Assembly: GCF_001039355.2 (NCBI RefSeq)
Contig: NW_019775385.1
Span: 202,087 to 262,086 of the forward strand
DNA: 60,000 nucleotides
From: Lingula anatina
Lineage: Eukaryota > Brachiopoda > Lingulata > Lingulida > Lingulidae
Direction: 5' to 3'
Shown: piece by piece, positions 17,662 through 30,100 of the stretch
How the letters are laid out: each line of letters starts with the position of its first letter
Numbering within the stretch: the stretch's first letter is position 1
Notes under the pieces: generated by a model
Told to the model about the DNA's origin: nothing
The model's database searches: none
What the model saw: the letters and a program-made list of their open reading frames with translations, nothing else
Program-made: the position numbers and the translations under genes

Positions 17662-19553
17662 AGCATTACTAGCAGGGCCACACAGAAGTATTTCTTCCAT
17701 CTTGGATCCCCATCAGATAGCTAGAAAATGGAGTCATTTCTGCATACAATGAAAATAAACAGAAGATTACCTGTAATAAAAAGATTAGGGGTTTTTATGG
17801 TCTAAAATGATTCAAATCAGTAGTATATAGTACCCTGTGCTCTTGAAGGTTATTCTTCATTCTCAGCTTTCTTTTTCAGTTAAAAAAATTGTAAACCCTG
17901 CTAAAAAAAATCCCCCAAAATATAGAAATGTAATAGTTAACTTGTTTAAAACCAGCAGAGGAAAATATTGGGTCTTGATACATTCTGTCTGTAAGATGTT
18001 TGGAATTTTAAAACTCACTAGATGGATGACCAATAAGTTACATATAATTTTTGATGAGGGCAGGGAATAAAATTTTGTTCCTAAATCTCACAATGGATAC
18101 TCTTAAACATTCTTAAATTGAAATTAGTTCTGGATATTTATTTCCTGCCATTAGTCCTAGAAGTCAAAAAAGTCCACCTGGAAAATGAAAACATTAATCT
18201 TAGATTGCCAATATTGAAAAATATAATTATATAAAAAAAAATTATAGACTTATCATCATTTCAACTTGAATCAGAGTCTGTGATAATGTGACCATGTCGC
18301 AAGAACATTCCACTAATAATTCTGTTTTACAAACCTTTCTTTGAAGCACCATATTAATTTTACAACTGTAAGATTGACTTTTTGCAAAATCATATTGCTC
18401 TGTATTTAGATATTTACATTTTTGCCAGGGTTAATCTATGAGAGACTGTTTCTGTCTCAATTTGTTTGTCAAACATTTGTTGAGCAAAATTAATGTTTCT
18501 TGACTATATTAGTATTTGTCTTAATGTTTGTCAGCCAATCGCATTTTACCCAAAAATTATGCATTTATTGTAAATTTATACCTTGACCTTGACCATCATG
18601 TAACTCTATCTATATGAAAATTTTTTCACTCAAAGTTATTGTGTAGATGAAGTGATAATTTATGAATTTTCATTAATTTATAGATGGTTATCTATAGCAT
18701 GGGCAGATCCAGTAGAAGGTGGTTGATAAAGTGACCCCCTCCCTTCCCTCTTTTTATCCTGGAAATATATTGACTAAATTTTACTGTACCCTTTTGTGTT
18801 TGATTTTATACATTGTAATATTATTATTTATTATATATATTATATTAAAAATTATGCAAAAGATTAAGTGCAAGAAAAATGTTTTTATGTCTGTTTGTAA
18901 GTGGATGTGGATATATTGCTTCTACATGAACAATTATACTAGTATTTTTATGTCATTTTCATAAAATGAAATAAACTATTCAGTATATATACTTTTCTTT
19001 TTTCCTACATATATTTTTTTTCATTGAAAAATAAAAGGAATGGTCTATCAATGTTGACTCATTTTCAGACAAGTGCACATGTGATGGTGATATTTTTTTC
19101 TAGCCATATTTATATTGTGAATGGGTAGTAAGAGAGTCCTTTCAATGGAACATGAGTGACAGTCAATTCTTTTCCTATGGTAATATATCTAATTTCCATA
19201 ACCATTATCCTCCTTGTTGATACCTCCATGCCAAGACCTAATGAAAAAAACTTGAAAATTGGTTGAAAAATCAATTATGTCAGTAAAAAGTTTCCTTTAA
19301 AAATATGTATTTGCAGTCAAATTTTTGCCACAAAACCCAATTAATTTGCCACCCTATAGTTTCAAGCAGTGTAAATAATGCTTAAGTTAAGAGAGATACC
19401 AAATGGACAACAATGCGTATTTCATTTTGTGCTATGTATGTTTTTCTGTAACGTTGTTCTTTCTTTTTTTAATATATCTCAAATGAGCTTCTCAAATGAA
19501 CAACTCGTAAGTTTTGCCGCCAGGGGTTTATATTTTGGGCTTATCTTGAAAAG
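17662..19553 (+). other. VAMP 3' UTR and intergenic sequence before ACOT13
   Basis: AT-rich sequence without a supportable gene. AATAAA occurs at 17754-17759 and again at 18969-18974, either of which could end the VAMP mRNA. The stretch near 18700-18760 (GGGCAGATCCAG followed by a CCCTCCC tract) resembles the end of a small dispersed repeat. The hydrophobic open frame at 18719-18964 lies in low-complexity AT sequence and is not supported as a gene. Confidence 0.5.
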
Positions 19554-22094
19554 ATGGCAGGCAGCAACCAGGTGCTCCGGCAAGTTCTAAACCTTTTAAC
19601 TAAAGGATCAGGATTTGATCAAGTAATGAGCAAGGTGATTAGATTAATAATTTGAGATGTAAATTTGCATATTAGTTATATGAACTGTTATAATTAAGGA
19701 AATGTTTTTGCTAGCGCATGTCTCATGCACCAGCTACCTACCCCCCTCCTCCTTCGCATTTGAAATTGAAACGCTTTCGGTTATTCTGGGAGTGCAAACA
19801 GCGTTTTTAAAACTTAAAGTGACATGTTTCTGCGCTGAGGAAATATTGTATGGTTTTTCATATTTTTGATAATGGACAGGTCGGACGTTAGTTCGTAATG
19901 ATAATGAGATGCATCTGCTTGCATCTTCGCCTTTGGCACTTGGTAATGTACTAGTGTATGGGTCATTCCATATCAACTCATCCAGCGAGGGTACCCTCCG
20001 TCAAGAAAGTTGCTGATTTTCACATATTTTGTAGATATTATAGGGACTAGAAAAAACCTAAAATTTTAGATTGAGATCTCAACTGGTTTCAGAGTTATGA
20101 CATTCCAAAGTTGGAACCAGCTGAGGGCTTGTTGTGCCTCACATGAATCTAGGTCATGGTGACCTAGTTAAGAAAAACACTATGACAATAGTTCTTCATA
20201 TCCCATTGCTTTGTAGCTTTCATGACTTTATGTTTTAACATTCCAGGAATCCAACTATCACACTGAAAATGGTCTGGCATATTTAAAATGCACTTAATTT
20301 TTACTTTGAAAAATCCTTGTCATTTTTTCAAAATGATAGACACCCCACCCTTTTAATCTAATTTTTCTCAATGTCTCCAAATGGACAGGTGTTTTTGCTT
20401 TATCTCATATTAAAGAGGAGGCTTTGAACTTAAAAGTGAAAGTGTTAAATCAATTTGTATATTTTGGAGGCAAAAGTAGTAAAACATTCTAAGAAAATAT
20501 GTGATATGGGCTAATGCATGGTCATTGATCCAGAACAATGTACTATCAAACACCCAAATTTAGAAATATCTACATTAGTTTACATGTTATCTTTCAGAAT
20601 AAATTTCCTATGATGTTGTTATACTATAAAATATTTTTTTGATGTGAATGAAATTGTTTTATGCAGATATTCTTTTAATTATTGACATCCCAGCAATAGA
20701 CCAGTTTTCATGTCTCCATCCAGATACCTACTTGTTGTGTCTTGTCATTTCAATAATATTTACAACCTAAAGAAATATATATGCCCCAAAACTTTTTTTA
20801 TTTTTTTTTTTGGAGTCTTTCAACGGATCTTTTAGATTAATTGTTGCAGCAGCGAAGTCTTATAAAAATGGGCATTTATGTGTCAGAAACATACAAAAAT
20901 ACTAGTATTTGTCTTTGGTTACTTATTGCACAATCCGGTTGTAAAATCACGTCCAGTCTCCATGTCAGTCTGCAAAATAAGCACAGGTGCCACACAAAAT
21001 GCCAGTTAAATTGTAGCTTGGCCTGTAAAATACTGTAAATATGTTTTGTTACTGGATACTATTTTGAGGTTGGGATCACAGATAATAAAGGCCCTGGAAG
21101 GGTTGGAGTAACAGGAATGGGAAGCTTAGTCTGCTTCCCATTACTTTGCACAGGTGACATTCATCCCATATTCTAATCGCAGTACCGCAGAGGGCGTCTC
21201 GATGGTCCAGTAACATTTTCATCGATTTTTTAAATCAAGGGTTCATTGGTCCGAAGGTTCTATAGTGAACATTCGGACCAATGAACCTTCAGACTATTGA
21301 ACCTTCGGACTATCGCTACGGCCCCGTACCGCAACTAAGCCTAACCTGTACAAATCATACCAAACCCCGGGCTTCCATTCCTAGAACTTCCGTTCCTGTC
21401 ACACCATTAGTTTTGACACACAGACAGCTACTACATGTATAGTATGTTACTCAACATTTCTGACAACTTCATCAATTACAGATGCGGCTTATATCTGGTG
21501 GTGATGGCAAGTGCCAGTGTGAATTAACAGTGGAGGAAGAGCACACCAATAGAGGTGGTACACTTCATGGTGGAATGACTGCCACGTTAGTGGACAGTGT
21601 ATCCACGGTTGCCTTAATGACCACAGGTCCAGGATTACCCGGAGTGAGTGTGGACATGAATGTCACGTAAGTCTAATATAAATATGGGTCAATACCTGGT
21701 TGATGTACTCCTGGATTTTCTTAGGAATGAACTGAACATAGTGGCAACCCTTGTGTTTGTGAATTTCCATTATTAAGTAATGTGCTGTTAATGCAAATGT
21801 GTACAATATTAACTCCAATATACAATATTGCCCTCCATATTTTCTCATTCTCTTATAGAAATTGTGATCAACTTATTTATGTAGAATGTTCACTTTTGAT
21901 AAAATATGTTCTCACAGCTAATATTTCTTTTCAGATTCATGAAGTCAGCAAAGATAGGGGATGATGTGATAATAGATGCTTCCACACTTAAAGTTGGAAA
22001 AACATTGGCTTTTCTTAATGTTGACTTAAAACTTAAAAAGGATGGAAGCTTGATTGCACAAGGAAGACATACAAAATATCTGGGGAATTCATGA
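19554..22094 (+). CDS. ACOT13: Acyl-CoA thioesterase 13 (THEM2)
   Basis: A hotdog-fold thioesterase that hydrolyses medium- and long-chain acyl-CoA. In mammals it is found with mitochondria and cytosol and binds PC-TP. Exons 19554-19634, 21482-21666 and 21935-22094 total 426 nt, or 141 residues; the human protein has 140. Exon 1 encodes MAGSNQVLRQVLNLLTKG; exon 2 carries VEEEHTNRGGTLHGG and TATLVDSVST; exon 3 ends AQGRHTKYLGNS. The catalytic residues fall at the same numbers as I recall for human: Asn50 (HTN), the HGG turn with His56, and Asp65 (LVD). The start ATG lies in AAGATGGCAG, a YY1-like context common at housekeeping starts. Intron 1 is 1847 bp and holds the ERE-like palindrome and hairpin listed separately. 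Confidence 0.95.
19960..20340. repeat. Probable decayed dispersed repeat in ACOT13 intron 1
   Basis: The stretch beginning GGGTCATTCCATATCAACTC and continuing through TTTCAGAGTTATGACATTCC has the texture of transposon-derived DNA and resembles phrases in the inverted repeats of the 53-58 kb element. I cannot define its ends or family. Low confidence. Confidence 0.3.
20149..20167. promoter_or_regulatory. Perfect consensus oestrogen response element (IR3 palindrome)
   Basis: AGGTCATGGTGACCT at 20151-20165 matches AGGTCAnnnTGACCT exactly, and the flanking CT/AG extends the palindrome to 8 bp per arm. This is the classic NR3 (ER-type) inverted repeat with 3-bp spacing. It lies in intron 1 of ACOT13, about 0.6 kb after exon 1. 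Binding or function is not shown by the sequence. Confidence 0.5.
21240..21310. repeat. Nested inverted repeat (alternative hairpins)
   Basis: The 21-nt arm at 21240-21260 pairs with 21267-21287 with one mismatch and a 6-nt loop. Part of the same first arm and loop (about 21247-21266) can instead pair with 21291-21310. This gives two mutually exclusive foldbacks about 170 bp before ACOT13 exon 2. It may be a foldback or MITE remnant. Confidence 0.75.
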
Positions 22095-24139
22095 AGATGA
22101 GAAGAGGAGTTTAGCGTAACTGAGGCCAGTAATATCGATGAAGTTGCAAGATATAACGTTGCACATATTTTTTCTATGAAGCTTTTATATAGATGACAAA
22201 CTATTTCACTTGTAATCAAAAAGTTTATTGCGGTTAAACATGATTGTCCAAAAGGTTCTTTACTTTTGTCGTGCCTGTAGATTACAGCAACATTTCCACA
22301 ATGTTGTACACAGAACAGCTACAGTATTTTTCATAATGGTAGTCATTGCTACATTGATGATAACTGGATTTCATTTGCAAGTAACATGTATGTAATAGTA
22401 GAGACCTTGACATATTTATTGAACTTAATTATTCATGTGCACCAAAATTCTTTAACACAATTTTCAGAACTGTTTCAAAAATAAGTATGTACTATGATTA
22501 ATTGAAAGTCTCATATTTTTTGTATTTATGTGGATGCAGAGATTGGTCGTTTAGTACACAAATTCACATATATCTTCCAATGCACAACCAATTGCAAGCA
22601 ATATTTATTTTTGTTCTAGCTTTTTAATATCACATCCTTACAGTAATAAAACACTTGATGATATAAAAACTTGCTTTTCTTTCCTTTGCTGTAACATATA
22701 CAGTTGTGTGTAGAATTTTATTATTAAGAAGCACAATTACATTTGTAGTAAAAATGGATATTAAAGCCTTTTATATAAAAGTAATTCTTAAGATATCATA
22801 AAAACTAATCATTATTTTGATAATTTGGTGTCATAACATTGCATCATTTAACGGATTTAATGCAAGGTGTCAAGAAAATATTACAAAAGATTTTCTAAAA
22901 ATCACCACCTTCAAAAATTAACAAATAAAATATTTTTGTATGCAGTGAGTAAAAGAAAAAAAAAATGAAATGGCACAATCTTTTCCCCTTTGTCAATATA
23001 AGGTTATCATTGCGAAGTGATGTATACAAATCCATTTTCACATCAAAATCTGCAGAGAACATGCATGTGAAAAATTCCAAAGGGAAATGTGACTAAACAT
23101 AACAAAAAGTTTAATGCGTGTTTGGGCTGTATCACTTGTTATAACCTGAAAATAGAAACTGAGCAAAGCCATGTCACTTGATAGCGTAAAATTGTGGGTT
23201 TTTTTACAGCTACGTTTTGGTGGGATTTCTTTTATATCAGTTAGTGTATAGTGACTTCTTCAACAAAATGTGAATGTAAAACAAAGTGAACATAAAACAA
23301 AGATGTGAACAGTTTAACAAATGCATTAAAGAGGTCAATAGAAATGGGTGAAATCGTCACATTTAGGGTGTAGAAATGACATTTCTGTACTGTAAAGGTT
23401 GTTTGAAGCATAAGGTTACCCATGTATTTCATTAGGGTAAAGTTTGAATCCAGAATCCATAAAGTTAAGAAATTATAATTGCATTCATTAATTAAATACA
23501 ATTTAAGTAATCATCACTTGTTCAAACAAGCAATCCATTATGTCAAAAACAGTCACCACGTGACAAGTAGCTTATGCATACCTGAAAATACACAAATAAA
23601 ATGATAAACATAACTGTATCTAATAACATGCATTGATTACTCACACGAATCCATTGGATTAGAACAGTGACAAGTGAATAAAGTAGTCATGCACAAGTAT
23701 TATGTACTTGGTACAAACTACACACCAAGATATATAATACTTAACATAAAGCCTTGAACCTTTATCTATAACTTGAGTACTAAAAGGAAATGTAAAATAT
23801 ATAATGGCTTTAAACCCATAATTACTAGGGGACTGCTGAGATGTTGAGGTATATGTATACTTCCCAGATTAAAAGCTGCAGCAATACTGACTGGCCATGG
23901 CAGTAACCCACAACACTGGGCAGTTCAGTGACCACTTAACGATAGTAGAGAGCATTGCATGAGTTGAGCATTGACCAGTACAATAATATTGTCATTCAAA
24001 AAGAACTTCTATATCATTTCATACAAAAAGTATTTAGTCACCAGAGAGAATTCTCATTCATTATTTTTCATATATATATATATAAACATTATTTATTAAG
24101 TTATGGCAGTGTTCATTTTCAAAAAAAGGTCATCCTTGG
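22095..24139. other. Convergent 3' UTR/intergenic region of ACOT13 and peroxidasin
   Basis: AT-rich sequence with no supported exon. ACOT13 can be polyadenylated at AATAAA 22645-22650. On the - strand, AATAAA at 24097-24092 lies only about 45 nt after the peroxidasin stop, so the real peroxidasin 3' end may be further down. A (TA)n run lies at 24070-24084. Confidence 0.5.
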
Positions 24140-27100
24140 TTATTCACATACTGGACAACAGTGTCCTTGTACAATCTTTGGCGTAGCACACCCTGGCTGT
24201 GGACATATAATTCTGTGGCACTCCTTTTGTCCGTGCTTACACTCGCAGTATTTACAGTCTCCTTCATTCCATTTTTCCCTTGATTTCCTTTTATTCCCTT
24301 GTCCATCCACACAGTGTGGATTCTTTAATGTCCTTTCCAATCTACGAATCTGATGGAGAAAAACATTTCATAGTTGTTATGATTCATTTTATGTCCACAC
24401 TTAAAAGCATTATTCTAATGTAGAATAGAATATAAATCCAGATACTACTTCTTATTTGTTTTATTCCAGGAACATGGATGTTAGCAATAAAATGAAACAC
24501 CCATTTTTACTTAGGATTTTCTACTGCATGAACGATAGAATTGTGCATAAACTTATATTTTTTTTCTAATTAAGATGCAAAAAGTCTTACCTTTTTCTTC
24601 ATTTTCTCCATCATATGTTGCAGTTCATCTATTGCCTCTTCCATTCCTTCAATTCTAGAGTCAAAAATGTCCATAGCATTCTGGCTGATGTCTACATTGT
24701 ACTTTATCTTTTCAGATTCTACTGGCTGCTCTTCTTTAGAAAACTGCATGCTTTCTATAACCTCATTATTCGATTGTTTATGGAATTTCTCTTCAGCATA
24801 AGAAAATTCTGCAGATCTTCTCTTTCTGTAATGACTGAGGAGAGAGTTGAATTCTCCAGATTTGCTACAATCTGAAATGAAACAAATGGCAATTTCACAA
24901 TCAGTTAAATAAGGCTAAACGAACTGTCAATCCTTTTGGAAAAATCTTTTAATTGGACAACACTTCAAGCACAAATGATAACAAAAGTAGTTTGAATGCA
25001 ATAACATTTTTCACAATATTGACTTTAAGAATGATCAGAACTGATGTCTTCTTTGAAAATGCCTTGCTTTTTTTGCCACTATAACATAAAATGAATACAA
25101 GCAATTTTGACTGTGTTTCTCTTATATTCACATGATTCATGATAATAAACATAGTCTGTAAGTGTCTGAACCCCCTTTTTCCTTACCAGTGCAGCAATCT
25201 GTCCATAACTTGAGGTCCATGCCATTGATTTTGCTGCACTTTTTAAAACCTGACGGAAACACCTCCTGTATAAACACATCTTCTGGGACACTGTCAATAT
25301 TGTCACCATTGTCACATAATGTCCGTGCTAGGGACGTCTGCTTGATCTGGACAAGCTGAGCTGGCTTGAATACACCAGGATTTTCATACCAAAACCTAAG
25401 TAAAGAACAGATTACACCATTCAAAACTTTCACATGAGGCAGAGCTATATGTACTAACATCCAAGTGTTACCCATTCAATTACACTATCAAGTATTATGT
25501 TTCATTAACTGCACCTAAAGAAAATAACCTCCTGTTTTGTATAATCTAAAAAACCAGCAGTAACAATCATTTTTAATGGAAATGTCATGCTTTCTATTTC
25601 AAACTGTCAAGAATTCCATGAGACTTCTTTTCAGAAATCATAGTCCACAATTACATAATGATGGGTGAAAAGCCAACAATAACAGCATCAGATCTACCAC
25701 ACCCACCTGTCCCCTGCCCTCAGCCTTCTGAACTGCTCCACAAGAATGCACAGGAAGGTAGGCCCCATCTTTGCACCATCCACGGGGTCCTCTGACACAC
25801 CTCCAACCCAGACATCTATGTTACCTAGAAAAGTAGAACATCAAAGACAATTGCATGAAGAATAAAATATCATAGTCATGATCATTTTGTAACAGTATAT
25901 ATCTGTTTTGAAATGGCCATTCAGTTAGTGATGTGTGCCCTTGGTAGTTTGTGAATGGACTAGAGCATTTTCAAGTTTTGTTTTAACAACATAAATACTG
26001 AACACAATTATACCTTGATCATGCAAATGAAAAGTGGTGGGCTACAAAAAAACTAACACTAAAACAGATAAGAGTATTTGTACAAAAACTTACCTGGGTG
26101 GCCATATACCTCTTGAAGTTTTCTCCTAAGCTCTGGGCTTCTTATTTCATTTCTAAGGTCTGAGAATGCTGAAGCCTCTGTTAAGTTACACATCTTTCTG
26201 TATTCATTATAGCTTGGAAGACCATGATCTCTACCCCGCTGAATGTTAATGGCAGCCAAGTCCAGGGCTACCTCATGGGCTAGTTTGAATAGTTTTTCTG
26301 TTAATTCTAGGTTGAGAATGCCATCGGAAGTCAATTTTTTAGCTGGGGTTCCGATTAAGCCCCTCAATATAGGGTCAACACCCCCTTCTTCAACCAGTCT
26401 GAATGGAGCAAAAAATGCCTTGTGAAGAGGCAAATGTCCCTGTGGAATTTCTGTATAGTTGGCATCAAAGCGGTATATGATAGGGTTCACCATAGTGTGG
26501 CCCACTCTCAGGGCTGATGTAGTGAAATCATTTGTTACAGAAGCATCTACATTTGGGTCATAACCCGTATAGGGCCCCAGCATTTCCATTCCTCTTCGAC
26601 CTAGGAATTTTGGTAACCAGTGCTTGTAAGTAATGTGCTGTAATTCTGCACCTACTATTTTTCTGGCTTCATGGTACAACATGTCCCCATCCCAATGTGG
26701 GTTTAGTCTTAACAACTCTGCAGCAATGCGGTTGTGCTCTCTCATCCACAGTGTGTGCATACTAAGCAAAGCCAGTTGTTCATTGGCTCTATGATCACCA
26801 GCCAGATAGCAAGGGACATTTCCACGTTCTGGGTCAATTTGACAGTCCACTGGAGTATGCAATGCCGGAGGTAACAGTTCCTTTCCTCCTGGCATCCTCT
26901 CTCCTATCCTCAACAATCCCCTTTGCGAACTAAACTCCCTCAAATCACCAGCCTCCTCCTCAGAGCTACCATAAATTTGGGAACCATCTATGAACGACGT
27001 GATCTGGTTGATCTGTTCTCTGGGCACAACTTTGTTGAAGAGAATAGATGTCGTTCCCGTACCACACATAGAGCTGGAGCGAGTGACGCCCATACACTCA

Positions 27101-30100
27101 TGCCTATGTATCCTAGCATCATTAGCTGGCACTGGGATTGGAAAGCATGGAGCCTTATTCTCACATGTCTCATTACAATGCCTACCATCACTAAACCTAG
27201 CAAAGCTCAGCGCCATAGGTGCCAGGTCTATGTCATGGTCCATAAACTGCCCCCACTGCATCAGCATGGTTGTGTGTTTCTCATCCTGAACAACAGGCCT
27301 CTTGGCTGCTATCACTTTGGTGGAGATTAGCCTGGCACTGGGTTTTGGGTAACCATGATATAATTTGCCAACCTCCCAACCTGACAAATTTAAAATGGCT
27401 GATCTTAGATCTAAAAATAAACTAACTGTACCCAGTTTAAATTAAAACAAATTAAAGTGGTTTATATAAGTTGTAAACATACTCTAAAAAATGAAACATA
27501 AATAAAATCGCATGGCAAAAATACTGTCTTCACACAATGTTTGTGGTTTTTGTTCCTCACCTACTGGTGTATTAAAGTTATTCTCATAAGCAGGTGGCAG
27601 CAGTCTCTTGAACCCTGTGAGAGAAGCTCCCCACATGGGGTGCTGCAGGTTATTACAGGTGCCATCCATGGAGCGGTACTTGTGATGGAAGCACATATCT
27701 GTGCAGTTTATAATACGGCGGTGAGCCAGACAGCCTGATAAGTTGGCTATGATGGTAAGCTGTGCAGGTGAGACCAAGCGATCGTATGGAATTTCTGAAA
27801 CAAAATAAGATAAACAGAATTAATAAGGATGGTTTCTTAACTACTTAACGAGTAAGGTAACCGATTTCAATGCATCGTAGTTTATTATCAATCTTTAACA
27901 TTGTATAAGTTGCAAGAAATAATGCTTCTATCATTCAGAGAAGATCACCTTTTAAAGATTAAATTCTTTCTCAAACTTACTGCAAAAACTTAAAATGTGA
28001 ACAGACTTTTTAGTTACCATGATTGGACTCATCAAAGTGATGTCCCCTATCAATGTGCTCATGGATAATTTCCAAAGTTCTCTCAAAGACTTCAGCAGCA
28101 CGGGATATCTGCAGTGCTTCTCTTGTGGGTAGGCGGAAAATTGTCAGCAGATCATTGGGAGTTCGGCGTCTGTTCTTGTCGAACAATTCGGACAGGGTCT
28201 GGTTGATAGCATTGTCCACACCCCTGATGGCTTGCTGGACTGAGTTCTGCACGAATCTGTCTCCAACATAAGCCCTTGGAGCTGCTGTAAATGGAAGACT
28301 TGTTAATAAGACTAACACAATCACCATCTTATAAAACTGTGTTAACACGTCCAGTCTGTAGTAGGACTCATGGTAATGTGTTGTTCATTACTTGGTTGCA
28401 GACAAAACTGTAATGTGACTACCGATTTGACAAAGGAAACATTTCAGCCAATGTGTTTTTTTTTAAGACAAAGGTCAGGTGCACTCACCTTAACAGCATT
28501 TTTCTTAATACAGGGGCAAAAAGAACAGTCAACATTTTATATTCATTATATATTTTAAGGCTTTGTAAAAGTGAAATAAGGTTTCATTATTTTTCCTTTG
28601 AAGACTGCACTTTCAACACATGATAAGTAAATTTATTTATCATTTTAGTATGTAATGCATTGCAATTTTTTTTTATTCTGAAAACATAAAACCATACTAT
28701 GACATCAGGAATTCCTGAATAAAGTAAAATACTGCAAAAAATAGAACCAGGGGCAACCATGAAGCAATGGGGGCTACATAAATAACCAATAATGACTTAA
28801 ATGTGTGGTTTCTAAAAAACAGGAAGCTAGAGCATTTTCAATGCAGTCACGTTCAGCATGAAAAACTCTCAGTGCAGTCACGTTCTGTGTGAAAAAACTG
28901 CAGGAAGCTTTACTTTTTTAAACACAACTTGTTTGATGGTTAGAAAGTTCCTGTTCCCTGCTGGATATGGTAAATAATTTAAGAAGAAAAAAACATTCAC
29001 AATAAATCACACCACTTAAAACCAAGGTCTTTCAACCCACAAAAAAGTTGTCCTAAAAGTGTGTGCCTAAGCACTCCTTTGATCTGAAGTCAAGCAAACT
29101 TACATATGCATATCACCAACACTGCATGTACTTAAACTTACGTGTTATGGTAACCCTAGCAACAGCCGAGATGGATCCTACTGAATTCTCAGCTGTACAT
29201 TCATATATTCCACTGTCTGCTTCGGTGGCATTGTGAATGGTCAGAATCCCATTGCTTCTGTAAAGGAACCGGTCATCTGGGTCAATCCTTTGTCCATGCC
29301 TGGCCCAGATTACTCTAGGAATTGGGTCTCCGTCTGCCTGGCAGCGGAGCTCAGCATTGGTGAAGGCTTCTTGGGTGACATCTGTTGGTGTTTGAGTGAA
29401 GGTTGGGGGGACTACAAAATATAAATATGAATAACGTGCCCATTAATTTCTTTAATTTGAATTATGTAGCCCTTTTTAAATTTCAAATATTTATTTCATT
29501 AGCCAAAAAAATCAAACAACATTCAGTTAACAATATTACAAAGTGCTAAAAATAATGGTACTTACCTCTTTCTCTGATCAATAATACAGCAGCAGCATTT
29601 TTTCTCCCCAGTTCACTCTCAGCATGGCACTCATAGCTCCCCCTATCTTCCTGTCCAACTCGGGAGATCCTCAGTTCGCGCCCCCTATTCAAGACTTGAT
29701 GCTTACCAGTATCTGGTAATGGACGTCCTGTAAGTTTTGTGGAAAAAATGTAATTAAAAAAATGTATACCAAAGGACATTATAAAAATTTAGTTTTGTAT
29801 TCCAATTAATCAGTGTTAACATGCAAGTGAGTTATTCAAACAAATAAAAGTAGTAATGTATTTAAAATTATTACCAAAAGATTGAAATAATCATGTTGCT
29901 GAATGTTTTAATTGTAATAAGTATCACTCCCATGTTATTATAAACATTATGTTATTATAAACATTATGTTATTATAAACATTATTTTATTGGAATATTCC
30001 AGCTGCTCTTTTTTCCATACCATCCTTTGTCCACCTGATAGTAGGTTCAGGATAACCATCTGCTTCACAAGTAAACCGCACAACTTCTCCCTCAACAACA

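Noticed and set aside
18719-18964. Hydrophobic 81-codon frame that might be a small membrane protein
   Set aside because: It lies in AT-rich low-complexity DNA rich in isoleucine/leucine codons by composition, with no promoter, splice or family evidence.
26923-27330. 135-codon + strand open frame
   Set aside because: It is the antisense shadow of the peroxidasin peroxidase exon, whose - strand reading matches the family over its whole length.
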